Below are positions 43,371 through 52,686 of a stretch of 64,000 bases of DNA, one piece after another (positions within the stretch are counted from its first letter, which is position 1; the number at the start of each line of letters is the position of its first letter). The translations under genes were made by a program, and so were the position numbers. Source of the stretch: CAYWKS01 sp964458935. GTDB lineage: Bacteria; Planctomycetota; Phycisphaerae; Phycisphaerales; Zrk34. The notes beneath the pieces are model-generated. The model was not told the origin of the DNA. It searched no databases and saw only the letters and a list, made by a program, of their open reading frames with translations. Location of the stretch: assembly GCA_964458935.1 (NCBI GenBank), contig CAYWKS010000011.1:1-64000 (forward strand), in the 5' to 3' direction.

Positions 43371-43556
43371 CTATTGTTCCTCGTGTTCAGACTTCAGCGT
43401 CAGACCGGGCCGGACGTACCCGCAGTTGGTGCAGGCGGCGTGGGGCAGCTTGGGCGAGCCGCAGTTCGGGCACAACACCGCGTGCGGCGGGGTGAGCTTG
43501 TCGTGCGAGCGGCGATTGCCGCGACGGGCCTTGCTTCGGCGATGAGTTGGCAACAT
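43371..43556 (-). CDS. rpmF: Ribosomal protein bL32
   Basis: The 61-residue zinc-ribbon protein of the large subunit. MLPTHRRSKARRGNRRSHDK is the basic N-terminus and CPNCGSPKLPHAACTNCGYV holds the four zinc cysteines. rpmF-plsX is a conserved pair in bacteria. AGGA precedes the ATG by about ten bases. It heads the fatty acid operon driven by the promoter at 43656-43684. Confidence 0.95.
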   Translation of the reverse strand: MLPTHRRSKARRGNRRSHDKLTPPHAVLCPNCGSPKLPHAACTNCGYVRPGLTLKSEHEEQ

Positions 43557-43655
43557 CGTTTACGGTCCTGTGCGGTGGGCTCAACCAACGGCCCCACGCC
43601 CGGCGACGGCGGCGTCGGGCAGCCTGATGATCGGGGCATGTGATGAAAACGGCGT

Positions 43656-43684
43656 AGCCTACGCGGCGACCGCCGGACTGTCAA
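43656..43684 (-). promoter_or_regulatory. Promoter of rpmF-plsX-fab operon
   Basis: On the minus strand a perfect TTGACA (43679-43684), 17 bp and TAGGCT (43656-43661) give a good promoter, with a leader of about 90 nt before rpmF. No FapR- or FabR-like palindrome is evident. Confidence 0.65.
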
Positions 43685-43792
43685 GGTTTCCAAGTCGCCC
43701 ACATGAACGAACTTGAATCACCACGACCCGACCCCAGCCCCCGGCCCGGCGGGCCACCCCGCGACCGGCCCCGCGCCTGGCCCAGGCGCCGG

Positions 43793-45619
43793 CTACACCT
43801 CCACGCCGTGGTAGCGGAGGAACTCGACCGAGCCCTCGCGGCCGAGGTACTTGGCGAGGATCCGCGGGTCGGTGCTCCTGAGGTCGACGTACATCAGCCC
43901 GTCGAGCGCGTCGCCGAAGTCGGGGTCGATGTTGAACGCCAGCAGCCGCGCCCCCAGCCGCAGGTACTGCTTGAGCAGGATCGGCACGGTGCGGTGCTGC
44001 TGCTCGATGTCGGTGATCAGGTCGTTCACCTCGTCGAGGTCCTTGATGACGATCGAGTCGAGCTGGCGGATGACGCGGCCTCGCTTGCGGGTGCGCAGGG
44101 GGTTGCGGGGCGTGCACAGCGCCGCGAGGTCCGGCGCCAGCCGCGTCGACGTGACGAACTTCACCATCAGCCACCGCGACACCGCGTTGTAGTCGTTGCT
44201 GATCGAGACCGGGCCGAACATCCGGCAGTAGTCCGGGTGGAGCACGGCGTAGCGGCCGATGCCCTTCCACAGGTTCAGCAGCGGCGCGTAGTTCTTCTGG
44301 TACTCGGGGCGGACGAACGAGCGGCCCAGCTCGATCGCCGGGTCGACCTGCTCGATGAGCTTCTGGCTGAAGTCGAACAGCGTCCACGTGTAGAGCCCGG
44401 GCAGCCCGTCCTTGGGGACGATCCGATCGGTCAGGCCCAGGCGGTAGGCGCCGATGATCTCGTTGCCGGCCGGCCGCCAGACGAACATGTGCAGGTAGGT
44501 CTCGTCGAAACGGTCGAGGTCGAGTGGCCGGCCGGTGCCCTCGCCGACCTCGCGGAAGGTGATCTCGCGGAGTCGGCCGATCTCGCGGAGCACGTGGGGC
44601 AGCTCGTCGGCCGTGCCGTAATACACCTGCTGGTCGGCGGATTCGAGCAGCAGCCGGTCCGGCGGGAGCGTGGCGACCTCCTCGGCGAGCAGCTCGGGCT
44701 TCACCGGGTCGGCGATCGGCCGGCCGGTCTGCTGCGGGGCCGGCTCCCGCCGCTGCGAGGGGCGGTGCCGCCGGCGGCGGTGCAGCCCCGCGGACAGCAG
44801 GTACGTCCGCATCCGCAGGTAATCGGTCAGCCGCCGGTCGTCGTGGAAGTCGGCGATCCGCGTGGCGGGGATGGGCTGGCCGATCCGCATCGTGATCGTC
44901 GAGTCGTGCTTCTTGAGCAGTTCCCGTGGCAGCATCACCGTCCGCAGCCGCGGGTGAATCATGCCCAGCAGGTTGAACAACTGGCTGTTGCGGCCGTGGA
45001 AGTAGATGGGCAGGACGGCGGCGTTGGCCCGCCGGGCGATCCGCGCGATTGTCTCGCTCCATTCCGGGTCCACGATCGCCCGCTGGTGCAGGTCGAAGTG
45101 CGCGACCTCGCCGGCGGGGAAGCTGCCCAGCGCCCCGCCGTCCCGGACGTGACGGATCGCGTCCTTGAGCGGCTGGAGGTTCCGCGAGCGCGCCGCGTCG
45201 GACCCGAACGGGTCGACCTGGATCAGCATGTCGCGGAGCTCGGGGATCCGCGCCAGCAAGAAGTTGGCCATGACCTTCGCGTCGGGCCGGGCGCGGTGGA
45301 GGATCGCCATGAGGATCATGCCGTCGATCGCGCCGAACGGGTGGTTGGCGACGACGACCAGCGGGCCGGACCTGGGGATGCGGTCGAGCTCGTCCTCGCG
45401 GACGTCGACGTGCACGTGCAGGGCGCTGAGCGCCTTCTCGACGAAATGGCGATCGTCGCCGTCGTCGCGGCTGGCCACGTCGTAGACGTGGTTGAGCCGA
45501 TGGAAGGCCAGGGCCCGCTCGATCGCCGGATTGACCAGCGCGGTGATCGCGCGTCGGGTCCGGCCCCGCTTGGGGCGGTCAAGCCTGAACGGACGCATCT
45601 GTCGGTTACGCATCATCAT
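43793..45619 (-). CDS. Lysophospholipid acyltransferase fused to OlsB/GNAT-type N-acyltransferase
   Basis: The 608-residue protein joins two lipid enzymes. Residues about 60-270 are a PlsC-type O-acyltransferase: VVVANHPFGAIDGMILM is the His/Asp catalytic motif and ALGSFPAGEVAH the substrate motif. After an arginine-rich linker near 275-300, residues about 310-600 match OlsB-like N-acyltransferases: YLHMFVWRPAGNEIIGAYRL, FDFSQKLIEQVDPAIELGRS and GPVSISNDYNAVSRWLMV. OlsB acylates an amino acid and OlsA adds the second chain, giving ornithine or glycine lipids; here both activities would be in one chain, in the order O-acyl then N-acyl. Substrate is unproven. Confidence 0.8.
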   Translation of the reverse strand: MMMRNRQMRPFRLDRPKRGRTRRAITALVNPAIERALAFHRLNHVYDVASRDDGDDRHFVEKALSALHVHVDVREDELDRIPRSGPLVVVANHPFGAIDGMILMAILHRARPDAKVMANFLLARIPELRDMLIQVDPFGSDAARSRNLQPLKDAIRHVRDGGALGSFPAGEVAHFDLHQRAIVDPEWSETIARIARRANAAVLPIYFHGRNSQLFNLLGMIHPRLRTVMLPRELLKKHDSTITMRIGQPIPATRIADFHDDRRLTDYLRMRTYLLSAGLHRRRRHRPSQRREPAPQQTGRPIADPVKPELLAEEVATLPPDRLLLESADQQVYYGTADELPHVLREIGRLREITFREVGEGTGRPLDLDRFDETYLHMFVWRPAGNEIIGAYRLGLTDRIVPKDGLPGLYTWTLFDFSQKLIEQVDPAIELGRSFVRPEYQKNYAPLLNLWKGIGRYAVLHPDYCRMFGPVSISNDYNAVSRWLMVKFVTSTRLAPDLAALCTPRNPLRTRKRGRVIRQLDSIVIKDLDEVNDLITDIEQQHRTVPILLKQYLRLGARLLAFNIDPDFGDALDGLMYVDLRSTDPRILAKYLGREGSVEFLRYHGVEV

Positions 45620-46059
45620 CCCTGGCCGCCCTGCTGCGGACGGCTGACTCGATGAAGCCGATACGTTCGCGCCTCAGTACATTATCATAACATGCGCAGC
45701 CGCCCCGTGTGAGTGCAGTCCGCCGAACGCCGCCGCGGCGTGCCCGGCGGGCCGACCGTCGGATCGGCGTGGTGCGTTCCGGGCCCCCGACGCCGCCCCA
45801 AACTTGCATCCACGGCCCAAGACGGCACTTACGCAGATTTCGATTTCGAAAGATCCTCGGAGAATGTCGCGTGTTTGCTCTGGCCATAGGGGGCGGCCTG
45901 CACTTACAATACGCACGTGAACTCAACCGCGGCCGGTCGACCGGACTGTCGCCGCCGCCGGTATCAAGGTCAAGGGCCCTGAGAGTATTGCCTGTATGTC
46001 GTGGTTCCGCTTGCACGGATGAACAGCGTCCAGCCACGTGAACGGAAAGCTCACAGAAC
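45620..46059. other. Divergent intergenic region with likely promoters on both strands
   Basis: The 440-base gap separates the acyltransferase fusion from the indolepyruvate oxidoreductase. Minus strand: CTCACA (45708-45713), 18 bp, TATGAT (45684-45689). Plus strand: TGGCCA (45881-45886), 18 bp, TACAAT (45905-45910), leaving a leader of about 145 nt. A lower-GC block near 45835-45860 contains a TTTCGAAA palindrome that could be a binding site. No gene is supported. Confidence 0.45.
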
Positions 46060-49000
46060 ATGAAAACGGACCCGCGGTTTACCCAGGGATCGGGGCGGGA
46101 GATCTACACCGGTAACGAACTGCTCGTCAAGGGCGCGCTCGAAACGCCCGGTGGCGTGCACCTGTTGACCGGTTATCCCGGCTCGCCGATCGCCGGATTC
46201 TTCGATACGTGTCACGGCCTGGCGCCGCTGCTGGCCGAGCGCGGCATCGTCGCGCGCATCGCCAACAACGAAGCCCTCTCGGTCGCCATGGTCAACGGGT
46301 CGCAGATGGCCCAGTGCCGCGCCATCTGCGCCTTCAAGAGCGTCGGCGTCCACGTCGCCTCCGACGCGCTGGCGCTGGGCGTGCTCGCCGGGACCAAGGG
46401 CGACGGCGGGGCGCTGGTCGTCTGTGGCGACGACCCGTGGTCGGACTCGACCCAGGCCCCCGTCGACAGCCGCTTCATGGCAGAGCACCTGCGCATGCCC
46501 ATGCTCGAGCCCAGCAGCCCCCAGGAGGTCAAGGACTGGGTGCCGCTGAGCTTCAAGCTCGGCCGAGCCGGCCAGATCTACATCGGCTACATGATGACGG
46601 TCTCGCTGGCCGACGGCGGCGGTTCCGTCGAGGTCAAGGCCAACGACTACCCGTCGCTGAACCACGAGCAGAAGGCGGCGCTCAGCTACGAGCGTGACAT
46701 CAAGCCGTACCTCGACCAGTTCGTGTTGCTGCCGCCGCGGAGCTGGCACCGGGAGGTGGGCATGGCCGCCCGCCACGCCGCGGTCTGCGCCGAGGCGCGT
46801 CGGCTGGGCGTCAACCGCATCCTCCACAAGCCCCAGAAGGGCGAGCGCGTGCCGATGGGCTTCATCGCCAGCGGCGCCGCCTACGCCTACCTCTCGCAGG
46901 CGCTGGAGGAGATGGGTCTGACCGGCCGCCTGCCCATCCTCAAGATCGGGCTCAGCTACCCGCTGGACGAGCAGATCGTCCGCGAGTTCGCCGGCCACTG
47001 CGAGCAGGTGGTCGTCGTCGAGGAGCGGCGGAGCTTCGTTGAGAAGCAGGTCCACGAGGTCTTGGGCACCGGCGCCGGCGGCCAGGCCCCGACCCGGGTC
47101 TGGGGCAAGAAGTTCCCGCGCGACCTGCCGGGCATCCCCGCCACCCGCGGGCTGCACCCGTCGCTGCTGATCGAGCGGCTGGTCCCGCTGATCAAGGACC
47201 ACCCGACCCTGCCGATCGAGCTGACCAACGGCCGGCTGACCGCGGAGCTGGATCGGATCAGCGTCGCCGCGGCGCGGGAGGTCAACATCCCCGTCCGCAC
47301 GCCGACCTTCTGCCCGGGCTGCCCGCACCGCGACTCGTCGAACGTGCTCCTGGAGCTCCGCCGCGACCTGATGGACGCCGAGTACATGCGCCGCACGCAC
47401 AAGCGGCCCCCGGTGGACCTGGTCTGCCACGGCGACACCGGCTGTTACACCATGCTCATGTTCGAGCCCAACGTCCCGCTGATGCACAACTACTCGGGCA
47501 TGGGCCTGGGCGGCGGGACCGGCGCCGGCGCCGACCCGTTCATCGACAACAAGCAACTGGTCTTCATGGGCGACGGCACGTTCTTCCACTCCGGCCAGTC
47601 GGCGATCAGCAACTCCATCGCCCAGGGCCAGGACATCACCTACATCATCCTCGACAACAGCACGACGGCGATGACCGGCCACCAGCCCCACGCTGGCAAC
47701 GACGCCAACGTCATGGGCCAGACCCAGTACGCCCAGGACATCGAGCGGATCGTCAAGGGCATGATCCCCCGCGAGGTGAGCAAGGACGTGCGGATCGTCC
47801 GCATGGACCCGGCCGACCGCCGCCGCTACCGCGAGATGATGGAGAAGACGCTGCTGGCCGACGGGGTGAAGGTGATCATCGCCGACAAGGAATGTGGGAT
47901 CACCTACCACCGCCGCCGCCGCCGCGCCGAGAGCAAGGTCGCCCGTGAGCTGGGCTACCTGCCCAAGCAGACGTTCATGAACGTCGCCGAGGAGGTCTGC
48001 GAATTCTGCCTCGAGTGCACCAGCCAGACCGGCTGCCCCGGGCTGAAGATCGTCGACACCGACTACGGCCGGAAGATCCAGACGGACATGTCGTGGTGCG
48101 TAAACGACGGGGCGTGCGAGCGGATCGGGGCGTGCCCGTCGTTCGAGCAGGTGACCATCACCCGCAAGCGGGCCCCCCGGTCGGGCGACGAGCACGTGGA
48201 CCTCAGCCGCATCCCCCCCGCCCCCCGGCCCATCCACGCCGACCAGGACACCTGGCGGGCCTACCTCGCCGGCGTCGGGGGCATGGGCGTGGGCGTGGCG
48301 ACCAGCATCCTCACCATCGCCGGCCGCGAGATGGGCTACCACGTCCAGTTCCTCGACAAGAAGGGCCTGGCCATCCGCAACGGCGGCGTGTTCAGCCAGC
48401 TCGTGTTCACCCGCGACGCCAAGGGGCCCCGCACCACCCCCAGCATCCCGTTCGGCAAGGCGGACCTGCTGCTCGGCGTCGACCTGCTCGAAGCCACCCG
48501 CTCGATCGACCCCAAGCAGCCCTACAAGGTCGCCTCGCCCGACAAGACCGCCGTCGTCGTCAACACCGCCAAGACCCCGACCATCCTCACCCTCATGGGC
48601 CGCGACGACTTCGACATCAACGACCTGCAGGACAGCCTCCAGGACGCGGCTCACCCCGAACGCTTCTTCGGGTTCAACGTCGGCGACCTCTGCGAACGCG
48701 TCCTCGACACCAAGCTCTACGCCAACATCATGATGCTCGGCATGGCCTACCAGCTCGGGTACGTGCCCGTCACGTACCAGGCGCTGGAGAAGGCCATCCG
48801 CACCATCATCCGCAAGGAGTACGACCGCAACGTCCGCGCGTTCAACATCGGCCGGCTCATCGTCGAGAGGCCGGACCTGTTCACCGTCGAGCACCGCAAG
48901 CACTTCGAGACGGCCCGGCAGGCGTTCCGCCGCAAGGCCAACACCCTCCGCCTGCAGTTCGTCGGGAAGCGCGGGCAGGTGCTCGCCAAGCGGTTCCGCG

Positions 49001-49728
49001 TGCTGATGAAGCAGATGTTCCGCGCCACCCGCTTCCGCCCGGTGGACGACGCGCTGATGCGCGACGTGGTCATCCGCGCCTACGACTGCGTGATCTGGGG
49101 CGGGATCGACTACGCCAAGCGCTACTGCAAGCGGGTCGTCGAGACCTTCGACCGCGACACCGCCGACTACGACTACGCCCTGACCCGCGCCGTGGTGTGG
49201 AACCTCGCCAAGGTCATGCTCATCAAGGACGAGCCGTACGTCGCGGCCATGCTCACCAGCCCCGAGAAGTACAAGCGCGACCAGCGGCGCTGGAAGGTCA
49301 ACCCCGCCCGCGGCGACAAGATCACCTACCACCATCACAACCGGCCGGAGTTCGTGCTGTTCGGCCGACGCATCCGCTTCAACTGGACCAGCGTCGACTG
49401 GCAGTTGCGGATCATGAGCAAGTGCCGCTTCCTCCGCGACATGCTGCCGGGCTGGCACCGCCGCGAACGCGAGTACCGCGACTGGTTCGAGCGCGTCGTC
49501 GATCGCATCGACTGGCGCGGCGAGGCGGACTACGAGAAGTGGCTGGCGATCCTGCGGACCCCCGAGCCCGTGACCGGCTACCGCGAGGTCCGCTACCCCA
49601 AGATGGAGGCCGCCCGCGCCCGCGCCGAGGCCCTGCTCTCCGAGTCCTACGACGAGACCACGCCGCCCCCCGAGCCACGCATCAGCATCAGCCTCACCGA
49701 CCGCATCCTCCACGAACAGAGCACGTGA
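46060..49728 (+). CDS. Indolepyruvate ferredoxin oxidoreductase, fused single-chain form
   Basis: The 1222-residue enzyme oxidatively decarboxylates aryl pyruvates, or related 2-oxo acids, with thiamine diphosphate and iron-sulfur clusters. The N-terminal pyrimidine-binding domain starts LTGYPGSPIAGFFDT. The pyrophosphate domain has CPGCPHRDSSN near 417 and GDGTFFHSGQSAISN near 504 with LDNSTTAMTG. Cysteines near 647-660 (CEFCLECTSQTGCPG) and 679-695 (CVNDGACERIGACPSF) can bind two clusters. From about 735 a gamma-type domain begins (GVGGMGVGVATSIL), and the last 280 residues resemble the DUF6537 extension of the fused enzymes. It is monocistronic as far as seen. Confidence 0.92.
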   Translation: MKTDPRFTQGSGREIYTGNELLVKGALETPGGVHLLTGYPGSPIAGFFDTCHGLAPLLAERGIVARIANNEALSVAMVNGSQMAQCRAICAFKSVGVHVASDALALGVLAGTKGDGGALVVCGDDPWSDSTQAPVDSRFMAEHLRMPMLEPSSPQEVKDWVPLSFKLGRAGQIYIGYMMTVSLADGGGSVEVKANDYPSLNHEQKAALSYERDIKPYLDQFVLLPPRSWHREVGMAARHAAVCAEARRLGVNRILHKPQKGERVPMGFIASGAAYAYLSQALEEMGLTGRLPILKIGLSYPLDEQIVREFAGHCEQVVVVEERRSFVEKQVHEVLGTGAGGQAPTRVWGKKFPRDLPGIPATRGLHPSLLIERLVPLIKDHPTLPIELTNGRLTAELDRISVAAAREVNIPVRTPTFCPGCPHRDSSNVLLELRRDLMDAEYMRRTHKRPPVDLVCHGDTGCYTMLMFEPNVPLMHNYSGMGLGGGTGAGADPFIDNKQLVFMGDGTFFHSGQSAISNSIAQGQDITYIILDNSTTAMTGHQPHAGNDANVMGQTQYAQDIERIVKGMIPREVSKDVRIVRMDPADRRRYREMMEKTLLADGVKVIIADKECGITYHRRRRRAESKVARELGYLPKQTFMNVAEEVCEFCLECTSQTGCPGLKIVDTDYGRKIQTDMSWCVNDGACERIGACPSFEQVTITRKRAPRSGDEHVDLSRIPPAPRPIHADQDTWRAYLAGVGGMGVGVATSILTIAGREMGYHVQFLDKKGLAIRNGGVFSQLVFTRDAKGPRTTPSIPFGKADLLLGVDLLEATRSIDPKQPYKVASPDKTAVVVNTAKTPTILTLMGRDDFDINDLQDSLQDAAHPERFFGFNVGDLCERVLDTKLYANIMMLGMAYQLGYVPVTYQALEKAIRTIIRKEYDRNVRAFNIGRLIVERPDLFTVEHRKHFETARQAFRRKANTLRLQFVGKRGQVLAKRFRVLMKQMFRATRFRPVDDALMRDVVIRAYDCVIWGGIDYAKRYCKRVVETFDRDTADYDYALTRAVVWNLAKVMLIKDEPYVAAMLTSPEKYKRDQRRWKVNPARGDKITYHHHNRPEFVLFGRRIRFNWTSVDWQLRIMSKCRFLRDMLPGWHRREREYRDWFERVVDRIDWRGEADYEKWLAILRTPEPVTGYREVRYPKMEAARARAEALLSESYDETTPPPEPRISISLTDRILHEQST

Positions 49729-49803
49729 GCCGCCGGGCCCCTGACCGACGATCTCCATGCCGAGAGCCCGTGATCGTTGCACGGGGGCCGGTGGGACGGC
49801 CCA

Positions 49804-49832
49804 TTGACCGTTGAGAAGGCGGTCGATAGCTT
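49804..49832 (+). promoter_or_regulatory. Possible promoter of the sulfatase gene
   Basis: TTGACC (49804-49809), 17 bp and TAGCTT (49827-49832) precede the sulfatase start by about 40 bases, with GAGG before the ATG. Confidence 0.4.
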
Positions 49833-49870
49833 GCCGGTACCGATCCATTCCGCTTCAGGCGAGGCAACCG

Positions 49871-51445
49871 ATGTTCAAGTCCACCATGCTGAGTGCGCTG
49901 GCGCTGGGGATTGTGCTGGCGACGTGCGTGCCCGGGGCCGAGGCGGCGGACGACAGGCCGAACATCATCATCATCCTGGTGGATGACATGGGCTGGTCGG
50001 ACCTGGGCTGCTACGGGGGCGAGGTCCGCACGCCCCACCTGGACGAGCTGGCACGGAGCGGCCTGCGTTTCACCCAGGCCTACAACACCGCCAAGTGCTT
50101 CCCGTCGCGGGCCTGCCTGCTGACCGGCGTGTACGCGCAGCACTGCGGGATGGACCAACGCCCCGGGAAGATCCGCAAAGCCGCCACGCTCGGCGAAGTG
50201 CTGCGGCCGGCCGGCTACCGCACCCTGGCGTCCGGAAAACACCACAGCACCGAGAACCTGTTCGACCGCGGGTTCGACCATTACTACGGCCTGCGCGACG
50301 GCTGCTGCAACTTCTGGAATCCCGGGGCGCAGCGCCAAGGCGAACCCGAACCCGCCCGCAAACGCACCCGCACCTGGTGCATCGACGGCCAGACGCTCCA
50401 CCCCTACACCCCCGACGACCCGAACTTCTACACGACCGATGCGTTCACCGATAAGGCGTTGGAATGGCTGGACGAGCCCGAGACCCGGTCCAGGCCGTTC
50501 CTGTTGTACCTGGCCTACACCGCGCCGCATTATCCGCTTCACGCCTGGCCCGAAGATATCGCCCGGTACGAAGGCGTGTATGACGTCGGGTACCAGGCGA
50601 TCCAGCGGGCCCGACACCGGCGGCAGATCGAGCAGGGCCTGATCGACCCGAGCATCACGCCGCTGCCCGAGCAGGATCGGCCGGCGCCATGGGAGGCGTT
50701 GAGCGATGACGAGCGGGCGCGCGAGGTGTTGCGGATGCAGGTCTACGCCGCGATGCTCGACCGCGTCGACCAGAACGTCGGGCGGCTGCTGGACAAGCTC
50801 CGCGCCCAGGGTCGGCTGGAGAACACGCTCATCCTCTTCGCTTCCGACAACGGCGGCTGCGCCGAAGAGAGGCCCAGAGCGAAGCACGCGTCCGACGCGC
50901 TTGAGGACTTTGGCCGGGTCAACAGCTACCCGGCGTGCGGCAAGGACTGGGCGCTGGTCCAGGACACGCCGCTCCGCAAGTACAAAGGGTACAGCCACGA
51001 AGGCGGCATCTGCACGCCGATGATCGCTTACTGGCCCGGCAAGATCGAAGGGCCCGGCGGGTTCGTTCGTCAGCCGGTGCATTTCATCGACATCATGCCG
51101 ACGCTCGTGCAGATCACCGGCGCCGACTACCCGCTGATGATCCACGGCCAGGCCGTAACGCCGATGCAAGGCGTGAGCCTCGTGCCGCTGTTTCGGGGCC
51201 GGCCCATCGACCGTGAGCAGCCGCTGTTCTTCCAGTTCTCCCGGGGCGGGGCCGTGCGGGACGGCGACATGAAAGCGGTCTTCTGGGGCGACCGGCACCG
51301 CCGCGGCGACTGGGCGCTGTACGATCTGGCCCGGGATCGCAACGAGCAGCACGACCTGTCGGCCGCCCGGCCCGACGTGCTCGAACGGCTGGTCGGGCGT
51401 TGGGAGCGATGGTACGCCGCGGCCAGGGCCAGGGTCGATGGGTGA
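49871..51445 (+). CDS. Secreted sulfatase (S1 family)
   Basis: The 524-residue exported enzyme hydrolyses sulfate esters. A signal peptide ends near GAEA at residue 25. The metal site begins NIIIILVDDMGWSDLGCYGG; the modified residue is C76 in C-F-P-S-R, which must be converted to formylglycine by a separate enzyme not seen here. Further family motifs are GKHHSTENLFDRGFDHYYG and LFASDNGGCAEE. Planctomycetes carry many such genes for sulfated polysaccharides. It starts at ATG 49871 after GAGG. Substrate unknown. Confidence 0.94.
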   Translation: MFKSTMLSALALGIVLATCVPGAEAADDRPNIIIILVDDMGWSDLGCYGGEVRTPHLDELARSGLRFTQAYNTAKCFPSRACLLTGVYAQHCGMDQRPGKIRKAATLGEVLRPAGYRTLASGKHHSTENLFDRGFDHYYGLRDGCCNFWNPGAQRQGEPEPARKRTRTWCIDGQTLHPYTPDDPNFYTTDAFTDKALEWLDEPETRSRPFLLYLAYTAPHYPLHAWPEDIARYEGVYDVGYQAIQRARHRRQIEQGLIDPSITPLPEQDRPAPWEALSDDERAREVLRMQVYAAMLDRVDQNVGRLLDKLRAQGRLENTLILFASDNGGCAEERPRAKHASDALEDFGRVNSYPACGKDWALVQDTPLRKYKGYSHEGGICTPMIAYWPGKIEGPGGFVRQPVHFIDIMPTLVQITGADYPLMIHGQAVTPMQGVSLVPLFRGRPIDREQPLFFQFSRGGAVRDGDMKAVFWGDRHRRGDWALYDLARDRNEQHDLSAARPDVLERLVGRWERWYAAARARVDG

Positions 51446-51502
51446 TCGCCGCGGGCGTCATGCGACGCGACTCCCGTGAGCGTGGGCCTGGTCGCGCGTC
51501 GG

Positions 51503-52612
51503 CTACGCGGTGCGGATCACCACGCCCGCGACATGCCCGCCGAAGCCCGCGGCGAACAGGGCCTGCCGCGCAAGCGGACGCGGCGCGGCTCGGGCGCACA
51601 AGGACAGCGGCGTGTCCACCGGGTCGGTCAGCCACGGCATGGGCGGCCGCCGTCCCGACCGCCCCGCCAGCACCGCCAGCGTCAGCGACGCCAGTCCCGC
51701 CGCGCCCAGCCCATGGCCCAGCGCCCCCTTCGCCGCGTACACGTCGGTCGCCGGCGCACGTTCGGCCAGCACATCCGCGTAAACCGCCAGCTCGCCCGCG
51801 TCGTTGTCCCGCGTGCCCGTGGCGTGGGGGTGCAGCAGGTCCACCGGATCGCCGAGCAGCCGCCGCGCCACATGTGCCAGCGCCTCCCGCGGGCCCGACC
51901 GGACCAGGTCAAAACCCTCGCACGCGACGGCGGTGTCTTCGACCCACGCGAGCGGCCGGGCCGCCGGCTCTCGCTCCAACACGACCGCCGCGCCGACCTC
52001 GGCGGGGATGAACCCGCACCGCCGCCGATCCAGCGCTAACGCCCGGCACCCCGCGGGGGTGAGCGGGGGCAGCACACCCAACCGGCGATAGCTGTGGATG
52101 AAGATCGGCCGCAACGCCGCCTCCGACGAGACGACCAGCACCCGCTTGACCTGCGGGTCGTGCCCCAGCCACCGCCGCGCCAGGTGCACCCCGACCAGCG
52201 ATGACGCGCACGCCGCCATGACCTGCCGCACCGCACCCAGCGGCAGCCGCTCGGCCAGCGCCGCGGTGAGCCGATCGACCGGCCCCAGCGCCAGCGCCGA
52301 CGGCGCATCGGCGACCGCCCCCTTTGACGCCGCCACGATCGTGGGGATCGGCTCGCCGGCCGCGCCCGCCTCGTCGAGCGCCTGCCGCGCGGCACGCTCG
52401 GCCAGTTCGATCGCCGGATCGGCCGCGCCCCCGCGGGCGAACGCCACCCCGCCGATCGCCCGCACCAGGTCCACCGGATCGATCGCATCGTCGCATCGGT
52501 CGCAACGGTCGGTGATGCATCGCCCCTCGAGCAGCGCGCGCCACGTCGCCCACGCCGACTCGCCCAGCGGCGTGCACAACCCCAGACCGGTGATGCCGAT
52601 CCGATCTCTCAT
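51503..52612 (-). CDS. Divergent beta-ketoacyl synthase next to bioB
   Basis: The 369-residue protein is a KAS II/FabF-type condensing enzyme with all catalytic residues: C135 (VMAACASSLVGVHLA), H263 (LLHPHATGTRDND) and H300 (GALGHGLGAAG). It is shorter than FabF (412 residues here) and has an unusual cysteine-rich stretch near residues 32-40. It follows bioB by 74 bases on the same strand, so it may be part of a biotin operon, perhaps for making the pimeloyl chain; alternatively it serves a secondary lipid. Function is inferred from position only. Confidence 0.82.
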   Translation of the reverse strand: MRDRIGITGLGLCTPLGESAWATWRALLEGRCITDRCDRCDDAIDPVDLVRAIGGVAFARGGAADPAIELAERAARQALDEAGAAGEPIPTIVAASKGAVADAPSALALGPVDRLTAALAERLPLGAVRQVMAACASSLVGVHLARRWLGHDPQVKRVLVVSSEAALRPIFIHSYRRLGVLPPLTPAGCRALALDRRRCGFIPAEVGAAVVLEREPAARPLAWVEDTAVACEGFDLVRSGPREALAHVARRLLGDPVDLLHPHATGTRDNDAGELAVYADVLAERAPATDVYAAKGALGHGLGAAGLASLTLAVLAGRSGRRPPMPWLTDPVDTPLSLCARAAPRPLARQALFAAGFGGHVAGVVIRTA

Positions 52613-52686
52613 CGCATGCTTGTTGTATCAGATGGATTCGCCGCGGAGGCGGTCGGCGGGTGATGCGACGGCGATGCGCCCGCCGC

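Noticed and set aside
46051..49848. A minus-strand open frame of 1265 codons
   Set aside because: It lies exactly antisense to the fused indolepyruvate oxidoreductase, whose motifs are unmistakable. Long antisense frames are expected at this GC content; composition is His/Val/Gly/Asp-rich without domains.
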